Of a stretch of 64,000 bases of DNA, positions 18,505 to 27,278 are shown piece by piece. The position numbers and the translations under genes were made by a program. Source of the stretch: Paenibacillus amylolyticus (GTDB lineage Bacteria; Bacillota; Bacilli; Paenibacillales; Paenibacillaceae); assembly GCF_003719335.1 (NCBI RefSeq), contig NZ_RIAS01000007.1, positions 62,001-126,000 of the forward strand, read 5' to 3'. The first letter of the stretch is position 1, and each line of letters opens with the position of its first letter. A model generated the notes under the pieces. It saw only the letters and a list, made by a program, of their open reading frames with translations, did no database searches and was not told the DNA's origin.

Positions 18505-19317
18505 GTGAGTATCCGCTTGAGTGAGATTCGGAAGCACGTACGTATGTTTTTTATTTTCGCAAAGAACAGTTTGGTCGGTTATATGGAATACAAAGCGAAT
18601 TTCTACTCCGGTTTGATCATGGAGACCGTATTTCTGTTTTCCAAGCTGATCTATGTCATCTTCGTTTTCCAGCTGGGGATCGAAATTAATGGAATTTCTC
18701 CTGACCAGATGATGATCTTCACCGGGACCTATACGATTATGATCGCAATCTATACAGGATTGTTTATGGATAACTTTTATAGATTTTCCGGCCATATCCG
18801 CAACGGAACGCTGGACTTGTATATGACGAAGCCGCTATCGCTGCAGTTCATGATTTCATTCCGAAACGTTAACTACGCGTTTCCGATTCCGAACCTGATC
18901 GCCGGGATCACGATGATCGTAGTGGCTTGGCGGCGGCTTGGCATCGAGCCAAGCTTCATCCACGTGGCCGGATATATCGGCGTGATCTTGAGCAGCACGA
19001 TCGTGACCTACTCGGTGCTTCTGCTTCCGCAAATACTTGCTTTCTGGACGGTGAAGTCCGGTTCGATCTTCGATATAATTGACAAATGTTGGGATTTTAA
19101 CAATATGCCAATGTACATATACCCCAAATGGCTGCAAAGAATAGGACTGTATGTCGTGCCTATCTTGTTTATTACCAACATGCCGTCGGTTTATTTGATC
19201 GACCGCTTGGACTTCTTCCTTGGGATATGGATTTTTGTAGCTCCTGTGATATCGCTTGTAGTGGTTAGGCTGTTCTGGAAGCTGGCCGTCAGACACTATG
19301 AGAGCGCCAGCAGTTAG
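18505..19317 (+). CDS. ABC-2 exporter, permease subunit 2
   Basis: This second permease has about 270 residues with six predicted membrane segments and follows the first by five bases. The GTG at 18505 has GGAGG about nine bases upstream; a TTG at 18490 is in frame. It pairs with permease 1 as a heterodimer on the shared ATPase. Confidence 0.85.
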   Translation: MSIRLSEIRKHVRMFFIFAKNSLVGYMEYKANFYSGLIMETVFLFSKLIYVIFVFQLGIEINGISPDQMMIFTGTYTIMIAIYTGLFMDNFYRFSGHIRNGTLDLYMTKPLSLQFMISFRNVNYAFPIPNLIAGITMIVVAWRRLGIEPSFIHVAGYIGVILSSTIVTYSVLLLPQILAFWTVKSGSIFDIIDKCWDFNNMPMYIYPKWLQRIGLYVVPILFITNMPSVYLIDRLDFFLGIWIFVAPVISLVVVRLFWKLAVRHYESASS

Positions 19318-19355
19318 AGAAATGCCAATAACAAATGGTTGAGAGGGTGAAGTGG

Positions 19356-20207
19356 ATGAGCAGGATGGAGTACAAGAGCTTTTCGACGCAGACAGAGGCT
19401 ACTGCCAAGAAGCGGCTGCACAACGGGATCGAAATCTATCAAAACAACGAAGGCGAGACCGAGTTCCTCTACAACGAGATTTTCCAGAAGGAGATGTATT
19501 TCAAGCACGGGATTACGCTTCCGGATCATGGCACAGTCATGGACGTCGGGGCAAATATCGGCATGTTCACCCTGTATGTCAGTAGCAAGAGCAACTGCAG
19601 GGTATATGCCTTTGAGCCACTGCCTCCGACGTTTAAGCTCTTGGAGATGAATACGAACTCGCTGCCTCGCGTAACAACGGTTAACGTCGGACTTTCCAAT
19701 GAGATTAAGGAAGCGGAGTTTGCCTATTTTCCTACGATGTCCACGGATTCTGTACAGATCAAATACCGGGAGAACCACGATCAGGATCTCCGATACGGGT
19801 TAATCAACCATTACCGGGATCATTTCGACGACCCGCGCATGCTAAACCGGTTTGTGGATCAACTTATGTCGCCGAAGTTTCTGAATGAACAAATCCATCG
19901 ATGCAAGCTAACTACGATCTCTGAAATGATTCGTTATTACGATATGAACGCCATTGATCTGCTCAAAATCGATGTGGAAAAAAGTGAATTTGAGGTCCTG
20001 GAAGGCATAGAGCCGGAGGATTGGGGTAAAATCAGGCAAATTGTAATGGAGGTACACGGACTGGACGGAGAACAGATCAGCAGGCTTGAGAACATCTTCC
20101 GAACCAACGGCTTCAATGTCTTGATCGATTACTACGAAGACTTGAATATCCCCGATTATTTTAATGTGTACGCGTTAAATCAAATGCATATATCGGCTGG
20201 GGGATAG
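19356..20207 (+). CDS. FkbM-family methyltransferase
   Basis: This SAM-dependent methyltransferase of about 283 residues is of the FkbM type. The SAM motif is VMDVGANIGMFTLYV near residue 57, and the family signature IDLLKIDVEKSEFEVLEG is near residue 205. FkbM enzymes usually O-methylate small natural products. The ATG at 19356 follows GAGAGGGTG. Two bases separate it from the next methyltransferase gene. Confidence 0.88.
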   Translation: MSRMEYKSFSTQTEATAKKRLHNGIEIYQNNEGETEFLYNEIFQKEMYFKHGITLPDHGTVMDVGANIGMFTLYVSSKSNCRVYAFEPLPPTFKLLEMNTNSLPRVTTVNVGLSNEIKEAEFAYFPTMSTDSVQIKYRENHDQDLRYGLINHYRDHFDDPRMLNRFVDQLMSPKFLNEQIHRCKLTTISEMIRYYDMNAIDLLKIDVEKSEFEVLEGIEPEDWGKIRQIVMEVHGLDGEQISRLENIFRTNGFNVLIDYYEDLNIPDYFNVYALNQMHISAGG

Positions 20208-20209
20208 CC

Positions 20210-21163
20210 ATGCTACAGCATCTGCATGCAAGGTTGGTATGCTCCAGCTGCAAGGGTGTGCTGGTCCAGTCGGAGGCGTTGATGCAATGCTGTAGCTGCG
20301 ATGCGGTATATACGATCAATGATCGTTATGTATCGATGCTCGACCCGCGTGAGCAGGTTACCCACCCTTCCGAATGGAACCGGAAAGAGGCTGAAATTCG
20401 GGATTATAGCGAGATTTCGCACTCCCTTGCGCTGTCCGGTATAGGCCGATTCGCCACCTTCTTAAATTATGGTTACGTCCCGGACGGGAGTGAGCAACAT
20501 GCGGTGATCGAGCCGGGCGATGCATGGAATAGAAACTCAGTCAAGCTGCTGCTTGAGACAGTGGGCAGGACGGAGATTCGGGAGCGGCAGGTGATCGACA
20601 TCGGATGCGGCAGGGGAGGGAATATAGCAGCTCTGTCTAAATATTTCAAGCCGTTGTCTACTGTCGGTCTCGACATCTGCCCGGCGAATATTGCCTATTG
20701 CAATGCCAAATCCCGAGAAGGGGAATTATTTTATCTCGTCGGCGATGCGGAGAATATACCGTTTGCAGACGAGAGCTTCGATGTGGTGTTAAATATAGAA
20801 TCCGCACATGCCTATCCGAACCGATCACGATTCTATGATGAGGTGTACCGGATCATGAGAGTTGGCGGTGTATTTCTGTATACGGAGCTGATGCAGGCAG
20901 ATGGGGTAGCACAGAACGTCAGGCTGTTAGAGGAAGCAGGCCTGTCTGTAATCCGCAATCAGGATGTGACTTCGAATGTTCTTCTATCATGTGATGAGAG
21001 TGCGAAGCAGCGTACTGGCACACAAGGGATTGCGAGCAACGCCAAAGCGAGCACGAATATTGGAGATATTCATGATTTCATCGCATTGCCCGGCTCGAAG
21101 AAATATGAAGAGATGAAGGCTGGAACGCGGCAATACCGTATGATGAACCTTGTTAAGAGGTAA
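20210..21163 (+). CDS. Class I methyltransferase with N-terminal zinc-ribbon-like domain
   Basis: The protein has 317 residues. The N-terminus has a Trm112-like cysteine pattern (CSSC then CCSCDAVY). It is followed by a class I SAM domain with VIDIGCGRGGNIAALSKYF near residue 130 and VGLDICPANI. It probably methylates the island product. It is followed by a short mobile element and the second BtrH-like gene. Confidence 0.85.
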   Translation: MLQHLHARLVCSSCKGVLVQSEALMQCCSCDAVYTINDRYVSMLDPREQVTHPSEWNRKEAEIRDYSEISHSLALSGIGRFATFLNYGYVPDGSEQHAVIEPGDAWNRNSVKLLLETVGRTEIRERQVIDIGCGRGGNIAALSKYFKPLSTVGLDICPANIAYCNAKSREGELFYLVGDAENIPFADESFDVVLNIESAHAYPNRSRFYDEVYRIMRVGGVFLYTELMQADGVAQNVRLLEEAGLSVIRNQDVTSNVLLSCDESAKQRTGTQGIASNAKASTNIGDIHDFIALPGSKKYEEMKAGTRQYRMMNLVKR

Positions 21164-21190
21164 TCGAGCTGTAATATCGACAATAATTTT

Positions 21191-21352
21191 AGGTCGTGTC
21201 TGAAAACTCTGAAGGCGGCAGATTTTGCTGAATTTTCGTTCCAAGCCAGGAAGTTTTCCGCAGGCGTGCCGGGGCACGTCAAGGGAAAGTGACGTAGCAG
21301 GGGGCGAAAAGGCGGTAAAAGATGCACTTCAGTAGGTTTCAAGACACGTCCT
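21191..21352. mobile_element. MITE-like element, about 160 bp
   Basis: The ends form an imperfect inverted repeat: AGGTCGTGTCTGAAAAC at the left and, read on the other strand, AGGACGTGTCTTGAAAC at the right. The interior codes for nothing and is GC-richer than its surroundings. Such ends occur on small non-autonomous relatives of DDE insertion sequences. No clear target duplication is visible. Confidence 0.6.
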
Positions 21353-21370
21353 AGTATAGGAGAAATATGT

Positions 21371-22405
21371 ATGGAAGAAATTGTTTCCCTGGACACCTTT
21401 CAGCCCTTCGACGGCATGACAAAAATGTTTCCTCATCATAATTTTCCTTATTTTAATTGCGAATACAATTTGTTGTTGACACTTGCCAGATATTTCAAAA
21501 AAGATGAGTTGCCGATTTTGAATAATGTCATTACTATTTATAGATTTGATAAACAAAAAATACAAACAAGAGGATATTTCAAGTTAGAGGTGTTGAATCT
21601 TGAGGAGGGAGATCAAATCCTTGAGGATATGGGGATCTCTATTCGTAAAAAATCCCCTGCACTAGGTACGTTACAAGATGAGATCATAAACTCTATTTCT
21701 AGTGGTCATCCGATTTCCATATTTATTGATTTATTTTATCAACGCGGGAGAGACTTTTACTATAACAAAAAACATGGACTGCACCCTGTTTTTGTGTATG
21801 GCTTCAATCTTGCGAACGAGGAAATATATACGGTTGATGATATTACAGAATACAGACAATATTCTCTGCCATTTTCAGAATTTAAATGGTCATGCATGAC
21901 TTCGGAACACGTAAAGATGCCAGACTACTTTTGGGAATATGCGCTAGTACCCCCCGGTAATCATGAGATCTTGAACAATAAGAAGTCAGCAGACACAACC
22001 ATAAATACATTCGTAGAAAATATGTGCAGGTATCAAAATGAAATAACGGAAAGTTTGAATAATATACTGTTGCTCGCAGAAAATTATGAGCTCATTATAA
22101 AAAATGAAACGATTATAGAAACACTGAGCAGTACGATTTATAGAAAATGTTCTGAGAAATACAGGTTAAATACTCTCTATAAGTACAACATTGATCATAT
22201 CAATGCAAAACATACGCTTGACCCGTTATTGGACCAAATTATTCATGACTGGAAGACAGTAAGGATCTATTCGAATAAAGCCATCATGTCCCAAAAGTTC
22301 ACTGGGGAAATCATAGACAAGTGCATTGGTTTATTTACAAAAATATATACGAATGAAGTACATTTTAATAATCAATTATTTTTAATGTTAAAGGCTTATA
22401 GGTAA
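21371..22405 (+). CDS. BtrH-like protein 2, candidate acyltransferase
   Basis: This 344-residue paralog of the protein at 10009-11064 has Cys30 in YFNCEYN and a histidine in LHPVFVYGFN near 138. It is distinctly AT-richer than the methyltransferase genes before it and is cut off from them by the MITE-like element, suggesting separate acquisition. AGGAG lies about seven bases before the ATG. It probably accepts an acyl group from a carrier and passes it to an amine; this is inferred from the family. Confidence 0.68.
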   Translation: MEEIVSLDTFQPFDGMTKMFPHHNFPYFNCEYNLLLTLARYFKKDELPILNNVITIYRFDKQKIQTRGYFKLEVLNLEEGDQILEDMGISIRKKSPALGTLQDEIINSISSGHPISIFIDLFYQRGRDFYYNKKHGLHPVFVYGFNLANEEIYTVDDITEYRQYSLPFSEFKWSCMTSEHVKMPDYFWEYALVPPGNHEILNNKKSADTTINTFVENMCRYQNEITESLNNILLLAENYELIIKNETIIETLSSTIYRKCSEKYRLNTLYKYNIDHINAKHTLDPLLDQIIHDWKTVRIYSNKAIMSQKFTGEIIDKCIGLFTKIYTNEVHFNNQLFLMLKAYR

Positions 22406-22532
22406 AATCACATCTAATATTGCTATAAATGAGCCGCATCAACAGGCATACTGTGCGTGTGTCTTTTCATCGTATGAAAACCGCCGCGAACAGAGAAGCC
22501 GCCGCCGCTGTCTGCATCAACACTTTAAACAC

Positions 22533-22561
22533 AAACGGCAGAGATGCCGTTTTTTTTTTTG
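22533..22561 (+). terminator. Strong intrinsic terminator ending the island operon
   Basis: AAACGGCA (22533-22540) and TGCCGTTT pair with loop GAGA, and the stem continues into a run of more than ten T. It ends plus-strand transcription from the island. Confidence 0.85.
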
Positions 22562-22582
22562 ATTTTGTTACAGCACACTAGT

Positions 22583-22618
22583 CATGTGGAGTCGGTGGCG
22601 ATGTTGGTAAGGATATAG
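22583..22618 (+). repeat. Second copy of the rlmD 3' end
   Basis: The stretch reads HVESVAMLVRI-stop, matching the end of rlmD at 7403-7438 at nearly every base, with no rlmD coding sequence before it. It lies just upstream of the panE-like gene, as the rlmD end does at 7.4 kb beside the panE relic. It marks the right boundary of the island. Confidence 0.8.
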
Positions 22619-22742
22619 TGTTTTAGCGGGCAATGGATGAGCCTTCCGTTCGTCGGAGGGAGAATCGTTTTATATAATCATAAGTAGATTGATGTTAGTC
22701 TGAACAATATCAAGTTGTCGATTTTTTCAGCTGTCAATAGCT

Positions 22743-23663
22743 TTAATGTTGTTCAATGTTTTCAACTGCCGTAATAAGGCGTGGTAAAGGTATGCCTAAC
22801 TTTTTGGCTTCTCTCACAACTTCAAGTACCGCAAAATTTGGTTTGCTGTTGTTGTATTCGATGATAAGCCGTGGTATGCTGCCCTTTGCCAAAATAACCT
22901 TGTTAAAAAGCGTACTGAGAAGTGGCGCCGGAATCTTAGTCAGCAGTAGGGAAATCATATCAATCTTAGCACCTCTTGCTTTAAGTACAGGTGCAATTTC
23001 TCTCATATTTTTCCCAACATTGGCAAATGAGTCACGATGGTTCAAGAGTGCTGGAAAACTTCCTCGTCTCAACACCTCGGTTTCCATAGCTGCATTCATG
23101 GCAAAGTGATTCCACAGCCAGTTTTGCATATCCTTTATCCAACTAATTTTAAAATGGGCACTTTCAAATAGATCTTTGACCTTGTTGTTTAATTGTTCCG
23201 TGCCTGCCCGTGGTTTTTCAAGAAATAGCATTTTCAAAAAGCCGCCTCTAAGCCTATTGTCCGCAATGCCGCCGCCGGCTCCTGGGAACCCAAAGACAAC
23301 ATTGTTCATAGACAAAGGTGAGATCGATGATTTCAAATCTTGCCAAATGTTATTGAATATGAGGACAGGGGTGTTTCCAGCAACGGTCGATAGTAATTGT
23401 GCTGCTTTTGGAAGTTGTTCCGTGTTGACACTTACAATAATGAGATCATAATTTGGGTTAATCTCCTCATGCAGTTTGACGTTCCAGCTTTCTTGTATGA
23501 GCTGTTTCCCTCTTCGCGCATCCCACATTTCAAGCTCTATATGGCTTCCGAAGGTTTCTTTTCTCCCTTTTCTTACGTAAAACTCTACTGTGTGCCCTGC
23601 CTTTTCAAAAGCCCAAGCATATTGGGTCGATATGACACCTCTACCGAAGAATAAAATTCTCAT
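22743..23663 (-). CDS. Ketopantoate reductase (PanE/ApbA)-family protein
   Basis: This 306-residue NADPH-dependent reductase-like protein has a dinucleotide fold at the N-terminus (ILFFGRGVISTQYAWAF, a variant of GxGxxG). A second conserved region is NNIWQDLKS to FPGAGGG, and the substrate-domain signature NHFAMNAAMETEVL is near residue 195. The pantothenate role is not certain, since many paralogs reduce other keto acids. The start has a perfect AGGAGGT site. It is divergent from a TetR regulator that probably controls it. A relic of its C-terminal part lies at 7489-7611. Confidence 0.82.
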   Translation of the reverse strand: MRILFFGRGVISTQYAWAFEKAGHTVEFYVRKGRKETFGSHIELEMWDARRGKQLIQESWNVKLHEEINPNYDLIIVSVNTEQLPKAAQLLSTVAGNTPVLIFNNIWQDLKSSISPLSMNNVVFGFPGAGGGIADNRLRGGFLKMLFLEKPRAGTEQLNNKVKDLFESAHFKISWIKDMQNWLWNHFAMNAAMETEVLRRGSFPALLNHRDSFANVGKNMREIAPVLKARGAKIDMISLLLTKIPAPLLSTLFNKVILAKGSIPRLIIEYNNSKPNFAVLEVVREAKKLGIPLPRLITAVENIEQH

Positions 23664-23702
23664 ATTACCTCCTAAAAATGTAATTTATCCTCGTTAATAA
23701 TC

Positions 23703-23721
23703 CAACAACGTGTTGTATAAT
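23703..23721 (+). promoter_or_regulatory. Candidate operator and -10 box between panE-like and tetR genes
   Basis: CAACA (23703-23707) and TGTTG (23711-23715) form an inverted repeat with three spacer bases, directly followed by TATAAT (23716-23721). It sits in the divergent intergenic region and could be the TetR-family operator controlling both genes. No clear -35 box is seen. Confidence 0.4.
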
Positions 23722-23819
23722 GTTATTGTATGGATTCACTATACGGTCATCAACCATCAGATTTTTTATATCTGTCGTATGATGGGTTAGACGGATGGAA
23801 TAGAAGACGGAGGGAAATC

Positions 23820-24395
23820 ATGCATAAGCAACCTGAAATGACGGACAAAACAAGGCAGACATTTGTTAATGTATTCTGCGATTTATACAGCCGAAAACCC
23901 ATCGAGAAAATATCCATTCAAGAGATTGCTAAGCAATCAGGATATAATCGCAGTACATTTTATCAATACTTTACGGATATCTATGAGTTGTTGGACTATG
24001 TTGAAGAACGTATCTTGAAGTCCATTAACGAGGAAATGGCAGGCAGAGAGTTTTCCACACATACTTTCCAAGATGCACTTCAGTGCTTGGAAAATGCAGA
24101 GGACATTGCAATTCTGAAAGCCCTCTTGGGCGACTATGGCTCTGTACATTTTATAGAACGCCTGAAAAGGGAAATTCCCTTTGAGCGATTGATTGTGGAT
24201 TTTCCATCAGATGATGCTTTGGCACCATATATCATTGAGTTTTACATATCAACATTAATATCTATGTTTCGCCTTTGGATACGCAACGGCAAAGATCTAT
24301 CATCAGAAGAATTGGTCGGACTGATTGATAGCCTATTTGCAAAGGGGATAACGCCATATCATATTTTTGGATCGGTCAATCCTCGGCGCCAATGA
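23820..24395 (+). CDS. TetR-family transcriptional regulator
   Basis: The protein has about 191 residues. The helix-turn-helix is ISIQEIAKQSGYNRSTFYQYFTDIYELLDYVEE (residues about 28-60), followed by a helical ligand-binding domain. The ATG at 23820 has GGAGGGAAATC in front; an in-frame ATG at 23730 would add a stretch unlike the family. Divergent orientation makes the panE-like gene the likely target. Confidence 0.9.
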   Translation: MHKQPEMTDKTRQTFVNVFCDLYSRKPIEKISIQEIAKQSGYNRSTFYQYFTDIYELLDYVEERILKSINEEMAGREFSTHTFQDALQCLENAEDIAILKALLGDYGSVHFIERLKREIPFERLIVDFPSDDALAPYIIEFYISTLISMFRLWIRNGKDLSSEELVGLIDSLFAKGITPYHIFGSVNPRRQ

Positions 24396-24420
24396 ATCGA
24401 ATAAAAAGTAAGGGGACGAG

Positions 24421-24456
24421 GAAAAAGAAAAAGAAAAAGAGAATGAGAATGAGAAT
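24421..24456. repeat. Two adjoining hexamer microsatellites
   Basis: GAAAAA is repeated three times (24421-24438), followed directly by GAGAAT three times (24439-24456). Both are perfect. Slippage-prone, function unknown. Confidence 0.8.
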
Positions 24457-24745
24457 GAGGGACTTGCTGCAATAGAATCCCTGGTACTTGGGGATGTTTC
24501 CTATAATAGACACTGTCACAAGGCCATGGATCGTTGATGTTAAACGGCGATAACAGCAGATAAATCAATATATGCGATGACGAAAAAGCCATATTCCTGT
24601 GCTTTTTTGCTAATATAACAGAAACCCTGATAATAGAATCGTTACTCGCATACGACACATTTGGAATGCATAGTATTGATGGTAAGAAATGAAATGTGAC
24701 GGTACTGCTCAAAAAAGTAAATGAAATATAACAACCATTGTCTTG

Positions 24746-24777
24746 AAAAGCCTAGCCTAATCAGGTCTGGGCTTTTT
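24746..24777 (+). terminator. Terminator-like hairpin
   Basis: AAAAGCC (24746-24752) pairs with GGCTTTT, which continues into a T run (24770-24777). It could end the tetR transcript, although it lies about 350 bases downstream. Confidence 0.5.
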
Positions 24778-25024
24778 ATTGTGCACTGTAAAAGCCTCTC
24801 TACAAGGGGGAGCACGCTACTTTTTGACATAATTCGATAATATAATTACAAATTTTTACTCGATAATGGTAGTATATACTTAAATTTAATTAGTTGAAGG
24901 AGGGTATCATATAGAATGTCGAAATTCACCGTTCCGCTCGGACTGTTGCGAAAAATTAACATGGTAGGGAAATTGCATTGTACATTTTTTACGATAAGTT
25001 AAACTAAAGGGTGGCGTACATTTA

Positions 25025-25750
25025 ATGAAGGCTAAAATTCTATTCTTTGTATTATTTGTTTCTTTAGGAGTAAGTGTTGCGCTGTATGTATTAACTAAAT
25101 ATGATTTGGTTGAAAAGGGAAGTGCGAGTAGTAACTCAGATTCACTAGAATTACCAGCAAGTGAACATGTTATAGAAGAAGAGAATACATATGAATCAAA
25201 TGCAGCAAACGGAATGGTTGACAAGAAACTCGAAGCAGAATCATCGAATACCGAATATATCTATTATTTAACAGATGATAAAATCATTGAGGCGATCAAT
25301 GACGGAAAAAAAACTAATAAGGCATTTCGTGAGAGTTTTAAATTACCCTTATTATCATCGACCAGCAAGGATAGTACGTTTGAATACATGGATGTTTTTA
25401 TCAACACACCGTACAGATTGGTGACAGCACATTCATATAATCAATATATGCAGTACGATAAGACGGCATCTATTGATGATGTTAGGAGCTTGATCAACTA
25501 TGATTCTATTTCATTTACTGCTTATGTGCTGAGTGGAACGGCTAGGATGCTAGCTACCGAATTGATACAGGACGGAACAGTAATTGAATCATATAAGATT
25601 GATAATAATGTGAAAGGAGATATGAAGACTAGCTATTTTTCCGTAGATGCTATCGATTTCCGGGAACCCGCTATTCTGAAAATATATGAAAAAAGCAATC
25701 CTTCAAACTACTCTGAATTTCAGATTTCTTTTGAGGATCATGTTAAATAG
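25025..25750 (+). CDS. Membrane-anchored or secreted hypothetical protein
   Basis: This 241-residue protein has one N-terminal hydrophobic segment (ILFFVLFVSLGVSVALYVL). A Ser/Glu-rich linker (about residues 35-75) and a presumably extracytoplasmic domain follow. There is no lipobox cysteine, so it is a signal anchor or an uncleaved signal. I recognise no family. It is a single gene with its own terminator, AT-rich like other accessory genes here. Confidence 0.75.
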   Translation: MKAKILFFVLFVSLGVSVALYVLTKYDLVEKGSASSNSDSLELPASEHVIEEENTYESNAANGMVDKKLEAESSNTEYIYYLTDDKIIEAINDGKKTNKAFRESFKLPLLSSTSKDSTFEYMDVFINTPYRLVTAHSYNQYMQYDKTASIDDVRSLINYDSISFTAYVLSGTARMLATELIQDGTVIESYKIDNNVKGDMKTSYFSVDAIDFREPAILKIYEKSNPSNYSEFQISFEDHVK

Positions 25751-25768
25751 AACTTTATTGGAATAGTG

Positions 25769-25798
25769 CATGTAGAGTCGGTGGCGATATTGGTGAGA
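25769..25798 (+). repeat. Third copy of the rlmD 3' end
   Basis: The stretch reads HVESVAILVR in the rlmD-like frame and matches 7403-7432 and 22583-22612 with a few substitutions. A serine-recombinase relic follows about 130 bases downstream, as expected near the end of an element that integrates at this site. Confidence 0.75.
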
Positions 25799-25825
25799 AA
25801 AGTTTAAATGAGATGTGATGGTTAT

Positions 25826-25860
25826 AGAACCCTTTCAACATGACGGAAGGGTTCTGTTTT
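25826..25860 (+). terminator. Intrinsic terminator after the hypothetical gene
   Basis: AGAACCCTT (25826-25834) pairs perfectly with AAGGGTTCT (25847-25855), followed by GTTTT. The spacing fits termination of the gene at 25025-25750. Confidence 0.8.
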
Positions 25861-25924
25861 ATATGGGTAATTATGAAGAAGTTTAATTCATATTAAATTC
25901 AGAGCAGTTGTACAGCGGAAAGTA

Positions 25925-26080
25925 TCGTTCGATTGAAGAAGGAACTCAAGCAGTTCATGAAGTTAGACGAACTGACTCCTGAGATGGTATATAGGTTTTA
26001 TTGATAAGATTGAAGTTCAAGCGGATGGCTCGGTAAACATTCACTACAAGTTTACCGCCACCTCTCTTCTTACGGCTTAA
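25925..26080 (+). pseudogene. C-terminal relic of a large serine recombinase, frameshifted
   Basis: The stretch reads LKKELKQFMKLDELTPEMVYRF in one frame; after one extra T near 26000 it continues IDKIEVQADGSVNIHYKF in another and stops at 26080. This is the typical C-terminal end of Tn916/ICE-type large serine recombinases. Only the tail remains, so it is inactive. A CATGTGGA core like that in the rlmD-end repeats lies about 25 bases after the stop, where such elements usually carry an attachment site. Confidence 0.78.
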
Positions 26081-26869
26081 ATTACAGCGACCGACACTCA
26101 AGTCATGTGGAATGAGTAGTGTCACCATTGCTTATCAGTTCTACATTGTTGAAGAACGGATAACTTTCCGATACGTGAACCGAGTCGATGCTGAAGGTCT
26201 TTTCAATAGAATAAGTATATTGGACGATGAGGGTCATGTTTACCTTCACTCAGAGCCAAGGGAAGATTATATGGGGATTTTAAACCATAGCATATCGACA
26301 ACGGGTTCCTTAAGAATTATGAACGATATGGTATGATACAAAATGGCGTAGGCTAAGCATTTAGGGAAGGTGATGGCGAAGGAATTTCCCGGCAGTACGC
26401 GCAAAATATACGCCGTTATTCTATGGACATGATGTGCTTACAAGAAACACAGATATATCCTGAAATATAGTGATTGGCCTTACCTTGGAACAACCATTGG
26501 CCAAATCAACTTGACGGGTTTGTTATTTTTTTTTATCATAGCAAATATGGTAACTTTACCCTGAAATATGAAATGAGGTTCCTGAAGTTCAAATGGTAGG
26601 AACCTGTTTATTAATGAGGGAGTTGCTAAATAGATGACTAAATGACCAAACCAGTGCAACAATGAGTAGTGTGACATCTGGATTTAGTTGGTGAAAATGG
26701 GTAATTACATGTAAATATATGTAACTACTACTCTTAAAAGGCGAGTATTATGACTATCTTTGTACGAGATCTGAGCAGAGAGAAGGCAAATGCCTGCTTT
26801 ATCAGCTTGATTAGTAAATTAGTGTATAGTAATGTTGCTACAACATGAGAATTATTATGAGACTAATAG
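26081..26869. other. Degenerate region
   Basis: GTCATGTGGA at 26102-26111 matches the left part of the repeat at 22581, and GAGTAGTGT follows here and again near 26664. A 74-codon frame (26112-26336) is unrecognised and has no clear ribosome site. Several in-frame stops make the rest look like decayed mobile DNA. Confidence 0.4.
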
Positions 26870-26884
26870 ATGGATGGATACTCT

Positions 26885-27259
26885 ATGAGCAAAAATCTCT
26901 CTGGGGCAATTGATTGTAGGTTAATTAAAGTCAATCGGTATATTCGTGAAAATTATAGTCAGCCTCTTTGTTTACATGCATTGTCAGACATAATACAATG
27001 TCATCCTACATATCTTTGCAACACATATTCAAAAGTATTCAAAATTTCACCTATGAAGTATTTACAAAGTATTAGAATGATAAAGGCTGCAGAGCTATTG
27101 ACGCAATCCAATGATCCTATTGGTGAAATTGCTAAAAAGCTTGGTTATATATCCAATTCGCAGTTTACAGACTTATTTAAAAGGTGGTATGGAGTTCCAC
27201 CCATGATGTATCGTTCCATAAATTCTTCAACAAGCTGTTTCTGTGACGAAAAATCATAA
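26885..27259 (+). CDS. AraC-type DNA-binding protein, C-terminal domain only
   Basis: This protein of about 124 residues is almost entirely a double helix-turn-helix AraC domain: RYIRENYSQPLCLHALSD, then HPTYLCNTYSKVFKISPMKYL, and the signature IGEIAKKLGYISNSQFTDLFKRWYGVPP. There is no sensor domain, so it is either a mini-regulator or a truncated gene. The start is 26885 or 26870. It lies just upstream of an orphan carrier protein gene, which it may control. Confidence 0.8.
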   Translation: MSKNLSGAIDCRLIKVNRYIRENYSQPLCLHALSDIIQCHPTYLCNTYSKVFKISPMKYLQSIRMIKAAELLTQSNDPIGEIAKKLGYISNSQFTDLFKRWYGVPPMMYRSINSSTSCFCDEKS

Positions 27260-27278
27260 AAGACAGGTGAAGACTGTA

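Larger units (their letters stand above)
24396..25024. other. Intergenic region, no gene recognised
   Basis: It holds two tandem hexamer arrays and a terminator-like hairpin (separate entries). The rest is AT-rich and non-coding as far as I can see, and it should include the promoter of the gene at 25025. Confidence 0.5.

Noticed and set aside
22756..23109. 117-codon plus-strand frame within the panE-like gene
   Set aside because: Shadow of the minus-strand reductase, which has clear motifs and a strong ribosome site.
24421..24456. CRISPR-like or regulatory repeat
   Set aside because: Units are perfect hexamers with no spacers. This is a simple microsatellite.
26112..26336. 74-codon frame after the serine-recombinase relic
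   Set aside because: No recognisable family or ribosome site, and it begins inside an att-like stretch of decayed mobile DNA.
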